From: DATFGK01 sp046712825
Lineage (GTDB): Bacteria > Actinomycetota > AC-67
NCBI GenBank assembly: GCA_046712825.1
Contig: JBKKCR010000035.1
Location: 1 to 5,049 of the forward strand
DNA length: 5,049 nucleotides
Reading direction: 5' to 3'
Shown here: positions 1 through 4,734 of the stretch, one piece after another
How the letters are laid out: each line of letters begins with the position of its first letter
Position numbering within the stretch: position 1 is the first letter of the stretch
Made by a program: the position numbers and the translations under genes
Notes under the pieces: generated by a model
Seen by the model: only the letters and a program-made list of their open reading frames with translations
Database searches by the model: none
Told to the model about the DNA's origin: nothing

Positions 1-1
1 G

Positions 2-409
2 CGCCTGGCCGACACAAGCGCCTGGCATGTAGCTCGCAAGCCCGCGGTCGCGAGGCCTTGGGGGGAGGCGCTCACCGAGGCGTTGATCGTGGTATGCCCG
101 CCGGTTGAGCTCGAGCTCCTTTATAGCTCGCGCAGCGCGTCAGACTACGACAACATCGCGCTCGAACTGACCGCCCTCCCCCACGTCCCATGCGGAGAGG
201 AATCGTTCACGCGAGCCCTGGAGGTCCAACGGCGACTGGCCCACGTCGGCGGGCTGCACCACCGAAGCGTCAAGATCCCCGACCTCATCATCGCCGCCGC
301 GGCCGAGCTTGCCGATCTGCCCTTGTGGCACTACGACGAGGACTTCGACCGGATCGCAGCGATCACCGGGCAGCAGGTCTCCTGGATCGCCCCGCGGGGA
401 TCCCTTTAG
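2..409 (+). CDS. vapC: VapC-like PIN-domain ribonuclease toxin, 5' end cut by window edge
   Basis: PIN-domain proteins of this kind are Mg2+-dependent ribonucleases, usually the toxin of a VapBC toxin-antitoxin pair, cutting tRNA or rRNA when the VapB antitoxin is lost. The frame is open from base 2 to the TAG at 407-409, giving 135 visible residues. It begins RLADTSAWH, so the first catalytic aspartate is visible residue 4. The second acid is Glu38 in ELLYS, the third Asp94 in KIPDLIIAA, and the last lies in HYDEDFDRIA (Asp112/Asp114), a signature of the family. VapC proteins are about 130-140 residues long, so only a few codons are probably missing to the left. An internal TTG at 83 could serve as a start but would remove the first catalytic Asp, so I rejected it. 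The antitoxin gene is expected just upstream, outside the window. Family assignment is firm; the target RNA is unknown. Confidence 0.85.
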   Translation, partial: RLADTSAWHVARKPAVARPWGEALTEALIVVCPPVELELLYSSRSASDYDNIALELTALPHVPCGEESFTRALEVQRRLAHVGGLHHRSVKIPDLIIAAAAELADLPLWHYDEDFDRIAAITGQQVSWIAPRGSL

Positions 410-444
410 CCCTCCACCGACCGCTGCGAACGATCTTGGGGGCG

Positions 445-450
445 TAGGCT
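445..450 (+). promoter_or_regulatory. Candidate -10 box (TAGGCT) for a leaderless acyl-CoA ligase mRNA
   Basis: TAGGCT fits the TANNNT -10 pattern and ends six bases before the ATG at 457, so a transcript would start at or next to the start codon. No convincing Shine-Dalgarno sequence precedes this ATG; the only G-run (438-442) is too far upstream and a poor match. No recognisable -35 element sits 16-18 bases upstream. A hexamer this degenerate occurs often by chance, so this is a candidate only. Confidence 0.3.
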
Positions 451-456
451 CGACCC

Positions 457-1899
457 ATGACCAACCTGCACCTCGGCGTGAGCGAACTTCTGCGCCGGGC
501 GGCGGCCGAGGATGCCGTTGACGTCGCGTTCACACTCGGCGACCGGCGGCTGACATACGCGGAGTGGGATGAGGCCGCCGACCGCGCTGCAACCCGGCTC
601 TGGGAAGTCGGCGTGCGGCCGGGTGACGTGGTCGCGCTTCTGCTGGACCCGTCCTTCTGGTACCCGATCGCCTACATCGGGATCGCCCGACTCGGTTGCG
701 TGACGGCCGGCATCAATCCACGGTTCGGGCCTCGCGAGATCGAGCACATCCTTTCGAGCTCGGGTGCGACGGCGCTGGTAAGCGAACTCGGGGAGGTGCC
801 CGGGAACCTTCCGATCGTGCATCCGGCGTCACTCGGTGAGGCAGATCCGGAACCGCCCGACGCCGAGGCCGCCCTCGAGGACCCGGTCGCGATCGTCTAC
901 ACCAGCGGGACCACCGGCCTTCCGAAGGGCGCGACGTTCACGGTGTCGGCTCTCGAGGCGGTCCGCCGCATCGAAGCGACGCTCGAGCCGTCCTTGGACC
1001 GCACCAGCGGGTTGCAAGCCACGCCGATGACGCACATGGGCTACATGACCAAGATCGCCTCGCACATATCGCGGCGAGCGAAGACGGTCCTGATGGAAGA
1101 CCGCTGGACCGCGCGGTCGGCGCTGGAGCTCATCGAGCGCGAGCGGATCACGCACATCGGCGGCGTGCCGACACAGCTGGCGCTGATGATGATGGACCCC
1201 CGGTTCGGAGATTTCGATCTGTCGTGCATCCGCTCGATCTTGATCGGCGGGGCGCCGGCGTCTCCCGATCTCGTGCGACAAATCCGGGAGACCTTCGGCG
1301 TGCCGGTCCAACACCGCTACTCGTCGACCGAGCTCGCGCTGTGCTGCTCGACGAGACTCGGCGACCCCGACGCGACCGTCGCAGAAACCGTAGGCCGCCC
1401 GCTCCCCGAGGTCGAGCTGCGCGTGCTCGATCCGAACGCCGACGGGATCGGTGAGGTCGTCGCCCGCTCACCCGCGATGATGCGCGAGTATTGGAACGAC
1501 GCCGAGGCCTCGCGAGAGGCGATCGACCCGGACGGTTTCTTCCATCCCGGCGACCTCGGCCGGATCGACGAGGACGGAAATCTCAGACTCGCCGGGCGGA
1601 CGAAGGAGATGTACATCCGCGGCGGCTACAACGTGTACCCGGTGGAGGTCGAGAACGTCTTGCGCGAGCATCCGAAGGTGGCGCTGGTCGGCGTGATCGG
1701 GATCCCGGACCAGGTGCTCGGCGAGCGCGGGAAGGCGTTCGTCGTGCCGGCCGACCCGTCGGACCCGCCTACGGCCGAGGAGCTCAAGGAATTCGTGGCG
1801 AGCCGGATCGCCGACTACAAGAAGCCGGACGTCGTCGAGATCCGGGACGATCTGCCGCTCACTTCGATGTTCAAGGTGGACAAAGCCGCGCTGGCGTAA
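457..1899 (+). CDS. AMP-forming acyl-CoA synthetase (ANL superfamily), ligase A
   Basis: This 480-residue cytoplasmic enzyme should activate a carboxylic acid through an acyl-adenylate to acyl-CoA, releasing AMP and PPi. Core adenylation motifs appear in order: the P-loop YTSGTTGLPKG (148-158), the A5-like HRYSSTE (286-292), FHPGDLG with the ribose-binding Asp366, GRTKE (380-384) with Arg381 and the hinge at Lys383, then the C-terminal lid domain from about 385 with YNVYPVEVE. The lid ends in PLTSMFKVDKAAL, where Lys473 fits the catalytic A10 lysine. Length is slightly below the usual 500-550, but no motif is missing. The ATG lies 47 bases after the PIN gene and has no clear ribosome-binding site. 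The gene converges on the ceramidase-like gene with a 6-base gap. Substrate cannot be read; a fatty or other acyl acid is likely given the dehydrogenase nearby. Its last 291 bases are duplicated at 3570-3860. Confidence 0.93.
   Translation: MTNLHLGVSELLRRAAAEDAVDVAFTLGDRRLTYAEWDEAADRAATRLWEVGVRPGDVVALLLDPSFWYPIAYIGIARLGCVTAGINPRFGPREIEHILSSSGATALVSELGEVPGNLPIVHPASLGEADPEPPDAEAALEDPVAIVYTSGTTGLPKGATFTVSALEAVRRIEATLEPSLDRTSGLQATPMTHMGYMTKIASHISRRAKTVLMEDRWTARSALELIERERITHIGGVPTQLALMMMDPRFGDFDLSCIRSILIGGAPASPDLVRQIRETFGVPVQHRYSSTELALCCSTRLGDPDATVAETVGRPLPEVELRVLDPNADGIGEVVARSPAMMREYWNDAEASREAIDPDGFFHPGDLGRIDEDGNLRLAGRTKEMYIRGGYNVYPVEVENVLREHPKVALVGVIGIPDQVLGERGKAFVVPADPSDPPTAEELKEFVASRIADYKKPDVVEIRDDLPLTSMFKVDKAALA
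1609..1899 (+). repeat. Direct repeat, copy 1: ligase C-terminal domain (partner 3570-3860)
   Basis: These 291 bases of ligase A align without indels to 3570-3860. By hand I count about 43 base differences (about 85% identity) and 10 amino-acid differences in 96. Most base changes are synonymous third-position changes, and the stop codons differ (TAA here, TGA there). Similarity stops abruptly to the left of the ATG in copy 2. The pattern is that of two old paralogues kept under purifying selection, not of a recent local copy. Confidence 0.9.
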
Positions 1900-1905
1900 C
1901 GACGC

Positions 1906-3420
1906 TCAGCCGCCGAGCGGGTCCCCGAGCGAGTCCACGGCGTCCCAGGCTGCGCACGGAGGATCCGGGAGCAGCCGCGTGAAGGTGAAGCCGATGTCGC
2001 GCGCGAGCCGGATCTGGGCGCACATCACGTGATCCCCGATCGTCGGCGACGCATTGAAGATCGAGTTGTCGTTGACGGCGATCTGCGCGGCGATCGCCGG
2101 ATACGCCTCGGCCGGCGCGATCAGGTAGCCGAGCTGGTCGTCGGCCAGCGCCAGCGTCCAATGGCGCTGGGCGGGGACGTTCGTCGCCTCCTCGACCCCG
2201 GCGGCGATGTTCGGGTAGGGCTCCCCCGGCGCGCCGTTGATGAGCAGGTCGCCGATGCGCAGCGCGGACACGAACGTGCCGATGGTGTTGCCGACCAACC
2301 ATGGAGCGCTCCGCGAGCGCTGGATCGGTGCCCCGACCGCCTCGCCGCGCAGCAAGAGCGCCAGCAGGAACGGGTTCACGGCCTCGTGGCGGATGAACGC
2401 TTTCGCCGCCGAGACCGGGCCGCTCACCGGCGGCGCGCCCGCCAGCGCCTTGCCGACGTGGTACATCAGCATGGTCGGGTAGGCCGTGCGCCGGTCCTCG
2501 ATCTCGTACCCGGGCTTCGACGGATCGGTGAACGAGCACCGCGGGCGGCACGGCTGGGTGCGGCCGTTGGTCCCTTGGAACGCAATACCCACCCCGCCGT
2601 AGGTCGCCGTCAGGGTCTCAGAGAGGAACTGCGGCCAGTCGCCGTGCACGCCGGATCCCCCGCCGAGCGTCGCGTGCGCGGCGTACGAAGCGACCGTCGT
2701 GATGACGTCTCCGGTGGTCGCGTCGCGCGCCTGGAGGACGCGGAGCCACGAGTCCTTCTCCTCCGCGAGTGGGGTGCAGATGTCGTTGGGGAAGTTGCTC
2801 TCCGGGTCTTGGTTGAGCGCCTCGGTGCAGGTCTGGTTGTAGATGAGATCGGGCGCGTCGTCGGCACCGGCGACGATCGTCGCCGCCCGGCGCGTCGCGT
2901 ACGCCTCTTGGATCGCCGCCACCGTCTGGTCGGCGATGAAGGCGAGATAGTCGGACGGGATGAAGCCCCACGCCCCGATGGCGTCGGGCCCCGAGTGCGT
3001 GTGGTCGTTCGAGATGACGATGTTGGAGGCGGGAAGGTTGGGGATGCTCGCCGCGATCCGCTGCTCGATCGCGTGCAGGCCGGCCTCCGGGTCGTTCTCG
3101 TACGCGGCGAACATGCCCTGCGTCTCGACCGTCGCCATCGCGATGGCCGTTCCCGTGGTCTGATCCTGCACAACGATCGCCCGGGCCCCGATGTGCTCGC
3201 CCTCGAACGAGCCGGTGTTGCCGGGACCGACCGCCTGGCTCACCGGCGACGTCCCGTCGCCGAGCCCGAACCCCCCGAGGTTGATTGTTCCGAACCCGAT
3301 CGGGCTGATGTCCTTGAACGCGGCTCCCACCAGATAGCCGGACCCGACCGCCGAGCGCGCAGGCGCGAGGGCTGCGACCAGAGCGACCAGCAGAACCGAA
3401 GCGATGAGGGCGCGGCGCAC
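1906..3420 (-). CDS. Secreted neutral/alkaline ceramidase-like protein
   Basis: A 504-residue protein starting at GTG (3418-3420), four bases after a strong AGGAGG. The N-terminus is a signal peptide: MRR, a hydrophobic stretch at 4-19 and a likely cleavage site after ALAPA (residue 21). The body resembles neutral ceramidases (Pfam Ceramidase_alk), zinc amidases that split ceramide into sphingoid base and fatty acid. The expected zinc ligands are visible: His140 and His142 in NDHTHSGP, His249 in YAAHATLGG, Glu400 in GAPGEPYP and Tyr432 in LGYLIAP. Where ceramidases carry the nucleophile serine in G-D/N-V/L-S-P, this protein has GRTQP (286-290), with Gln289 at the Ser position. It is also shorter than the roughly 650-residue bacterial enzymes and seems to lack the C-terminal beta-sandwich domain. 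Six cysteines could form disulfides outside the cell. The fold is likely; ceramidase activity is doubtful, and another amide or ester may be the substrate. Confidence 0.8.
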   Translation of the reverse strand: MRRALIASVLLVALVAALAPARSAVGSGYLVGAAFKDISPIGFGTINLGGFGLGDGTSPVSQAVGPGNTGSFEGEHIGARAIVVQDQTTGTAIAMATVETQGMFAAYENDPEAGLHAIEQRIAASIPNLPASNIVISNDHTHSGPDAIGAWGFIPSDYLAFIADQTVAAIQEAYATRRAATIVAGADDAPDLIYNQTCTEALNQDPESNFPNDICTPLAEEKDSWLRVLQARDATTGDVITTVASYAAHATLGGGSGVHGDWPQFLSETLTATYGGVGIAFQGTNGRTQPCRPRCSFTDPSKPGYEIEDRRTAYPTMLMYHVGKALAGAPPVSGPVSAAKAFIRHEAVNPFLLALLLRGEAVGAPIQRSRSAPWLVGNTIGTFVSALRIGDLLINGAPGEPYPNIAAGVEEATNVPAQRHWTLALADDQLGYLIAPAEAYPAIAAQIAVNDNSIFNASPTIGDHVMCAQIRLARDIGFTFTRLLPDPPCAAWDAVDSLGDPLGG

Positions 3421-3424
3421 GGAA

Positions 3425-3430
3425 CCTCCT
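3425..3430 (-). promoter_or_regulatory. Shine-Dalgarno AGGAGG that fixes the GTG start of the ceramidase-like gene
   Basis: On the - strand AGGAGG lies four bases before GTG (3418-3420). It supports this non-ATG start, which also places a complete signal peptide at the N-terminus. It is the only strong ribosome-binding site in the window, which suits a gene translated from within a longer mRNA. The dehydrogenase remnant lies 60 bases upstream on the same strand. Confidence 0.75.
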
Positions 3431-3480
3431 GGATGGGGTGACGCCTCTTGGTTCGTCGCCCCGGCCCCGGCTTCCTGCGA

Positions 3481-3567
3481 CTAGCTCATCCGGGCGATGA
3501 TCATCCGCTGGATCTCGCTCGACCCGCCGGCGATCCGTATCACGCTCGCCAGGCGGTAGAGCCGCTC
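3481..3567 (-). pseudogene. Acyl-CoA dehydrogenase remnant: last 28 codons plus stop
   Basis: Reading the - strand from 3567 down to the TAG at 3481-3483 gives 28 residues starting ERLYRLASVIRIAGG and ending EIQRMIIARMS, the C-terminal helix of an acyl-CoA dehydrogenase. It matches the dehydrogenase at 4715-5049 in 26 of 28 residues (Ser/Arg and Ile/Met differ). Similarity ends at 3567, after which the sequence is the + strand ligase fragment. No start codon or catalytic domain remains, so it cannot make an enzyme. It sits 60 bases upstream of, and co-directional with, the ceramidase-like gene, so an intact ancestor may have formed an operon with it. This remnant is too short to appear in standard gene calls. 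Confidence 0.85.
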
Positions 3568-3570
3568 AGA
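3567..3570. other. Recombination or mis-assembly junction between two truncated genes
   Basis: Up to 3567 the sequence follows the acyl-CoA dehydrogenase tail (GAGCCGCTC, as at 4793-4801). From 3568 or 3570 it follows the ligase (AGATGTACATCC; ligase A has GAGATGTACATCC at 1606-1618). The two genes have opposite orientation, and each has lost its 5' part at this point. There is at most one or two bases of shared sequence, so the join looks like end-joining or a replication or assembly error, not homologous recombination. Confidence 0.8.
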
Positions 3571-3860
3571 TGTACATCCGCGGCGGCTACAACGTGTACC
3601 CGGTCGAGGTCGAGAACGTCCTGCGCGAGCACCCCAAGGTCGCGCTCGTGGGTGTCATCGGGATCCCCGACGACGTGCTCGGCGAGCGGGGCAAGGCGTT
3701 CGTCGTAGCGGCCGACCCCGCCAACCCTCCGACGGCCGATGAGCTGAAGGCCTTCGTCGCAAGCCGGATCGCCGACTACAAGACGCCCGACGTCGTGGAG
3801 ATCAAGGACGAGCTGCCGCTCACCTCGATGTTCAAGGTGGACAAGGCACGTCTCGCTTGA
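3568..3860 (+). pseudogene. Truncated acyl-CoA ligase (ligase B): C-terminal lid domain only
   Basis: An open frame from ATG 3570 to TGA 3858-3860 encodes 96 residues, 90% identical to residues 385-480 of ligase A. It keeps YNVYPVEVE, ADYKTPDVVEI and the A10 motif LPLTSMFKVDK with its catalytic lysine (89 in this frame). It lacks the whole N-terminal adenylation domain with the P-loop, the ribose-binding Asp and the hinge, so it cannot adenylate alone. The break falls two residues after the hinge lysine, so the mobile lid domain is left almost exactly whole. No Shine-Dalgarno sequence precedes the ATG and the same frame has a stop at 3498-3500. The frame has no internal stop or indel, so the loss looks recent or is an assembly artefact. 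It ends 31 bases before the PPK2 gene on the same strand; the intact gene was probably co-transcribed with it. Confidence 0.82.
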
Positions 3861-3883
3861 GCTTCGCGAGGCATGGGTAACCT
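3857..3883 (+). promoter_or_regulatory. Candidate promoter for PPK2: TTGAGC, 15 bases, TAACCT
   Basis: A TTGAGC hexamer at 3857-3862, overlapping the TGA of the ligase fragment, and TAACCT at 3878-3883 resemble -35 and -10 boxes. The 15-base spacer is shorter than ideal. TAACCT ends eight bases before the ATG at 3892, and no Shine-Dalgarno sequence is present, so a leaderless or nearly leaderless PPK2 transcript is possible. If real, it would let PPK2 be expressed although the ligase gene upstream is broken. Chance occurrence is quite possible. Confidence 0.33.
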
Positions 3884-3891
3884 GCGTCAAC

Positions 3892-4734
3892 ATGCCGACC
3901 TCGATCCGTGCCTCGCTCCGGGCGAAAACAGGTAACGGACGTTTCTCGCTCGCCGACGTGAATCCCGCCCCGAAACGTGGCGTGAGCCGAACGAAGGCCG
4001 ACCGGGACGCAGCGGCGGATCGGAAGCGGCTCGCTCGCTGGCAGGAGCGGCTCTGGGCGGAAGGGAAGCGTTCCCTGCTTGTCGTCCTCCAAGGGATGGA
4101 TGCCTCGGGCAAGGACGGAACGATCAAGCATGTGATCGGGTCGATGAACCCGCTCGGCTGCAAGGTGACGGCCTTCAAGGCCCCGACCCGGCAGGAACTT
4201 GAGCACAACTTCCTGTGGCGGATCCGCAAGGCCCTGCCGGAGACCGGACAGGTCGGCGTGCTCAATCGCTCCCACTACGAGGATGTCGTGGTCGTTCGGG
4301 TCGAAGAGCTCGTTCCGGAGAAGACCTGGCGCCCGCGGTTCGCCGCGATCAACCGCTTCGAGAAGAGCCTCGCCGACCGCGACGTCACGGTGCTCAAGTT
4401 CTTCCTCCACATCTCGCATGAAGAGCAGGCGCGCCGGCTTCTCAAGCGACTGGACGACCCCACGAAGCGGTGGAAGTTCGATGTAAACGATCTCGACGCC
4501 CGGGAACGATGGAGCGACTACACCGAGGCCTACAGCGATGCGATCGCGCGGTGCTCATCGGAGGCAGCGCCCTGGTATGTGATCCCCGCCGACGCCAAGT
4601 GGTTCCGGAACTGGGCCATCGGGCGGATCCTCGTCGAGACGTTCCACGAGCTGGATCCCAAGTACCCCGAGCCCGAGCTCGACATCCCGGCGATCAAGGC
4701 CCGGCTGAAACGTGTCAGCTCATCCGAGCGATGA
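3892..4734 (+). CDS. ppk2: Polyphosphate kinase 2, class III-like polyphosphate:nucleotide phosphotransferase
   Basis: PPK2 enzymes move phosphate between inorganic polyphosphate and nucleotides in the cytoplasm. The 280-residue protein has the Walker A motif GMDASGKDGT (68-77, Lys74), the Walker B region NRSHYEDV (125-132) and the lid segment RRLLKRLDDPTKRWKF (181-196). An arginine/lysine-rich N-terminus precedes LLVVLQGMD, as is usual. The TIKHVIGSMNP stretch, SFKAP-like AFKAP and RSHYEDVVVVRV resemble the PPK2 group whose studied members phosphorylate AMP and ADP (class III); the class call is from memory of family motifs and is less sure than the family call. The ATG at 3892 gives a normal N-terminus. 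The gene lies 31 bases after a broken acyl-CoA ligase, an AMP-producing enzyme, which suggests AMP recycling. Its last six codons are read from DNA that also encodes the C-terminus of the acyl-CoA dehydrogenase on the other strand. Confidence 0.92.
   Translation: MPTSIRASLRAKTGNGRFSLADVNPAPKRGVSRTKADRDAAADRKRLARWQERLWAEGKRSLLVVLQGMDASGKDGTIKHVIGSMNPLGCKVTAFKAPTRQELEHNFLWRIRKALPETGQVGVLNRSHYEDVVVVRVEELVPEKTWRPRFAAINRFEKSLADRDVTVLKFFLHISHEEQARRLLKRLDDPTKRWKFDVNDLDARERWSDYTEAYSDAIARCSSEAAPWYVIPADAKWFRNWAIGRILVETFHELDPKYPEPELDIPAIKARLKRVSSSER

Noticed and set aside
83..409. A TTG start at 83 for the PIN-domain gene
   Set aside because: The same frame is open to the window edge and encodes the first catalytic aspartate (ADTSAW) upstream, so the real start lies before base 1.
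1903..1919. Small hairpin CGCTC/GAGCG between the convergent ligase A and ceramidase-like genes
   Set aside because: Only a 5-bp stem with a 7-base loop, overlapping a stop codon, with no U-run on either side. Not enough to call a terminator.
2029..3441. A 470-codon open frame on the + strand opposite the ceramidase-like gene
   Set aside because: It is arginine-rich, has no recognisable motif and exactly mirrors the GC-rich codons of the - strand gene, which has a signal peptide, a ribosome-binding site and family motifs. It is a shadow.
3496..3505. Perfect 10-base palindrome GATGATCATC, also at 4730-4739, as a possible operator
   Set aside because: It encodes the conserved Met-Ile-Ile of both dehydrogenase C-termini and lies at the 3' end of the genes. 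Coding constraint explains it.
3448..3708. An 86-codon + strand open frame crossing the scar
   Set aside because: It is out of frame with the ligase fragment and antisense to the dehydrogenase remnant. No family motif or start signal is visible.
3481..3860. Scar caused by an insertion sequence
   Set aside because: No transposase sequence, terminal inverted repeats or target-site duplication is visible at either side of 3567-3570.
3540..4265. A 241-codon open frame on the - strand across the scar and the PPK2 5' half
   Set aside because: It runs antisense to the ligase fragment and PPK2, has low-complexity composition and no family resemblance, and is not in the frame of the dehydrogenase remnant.
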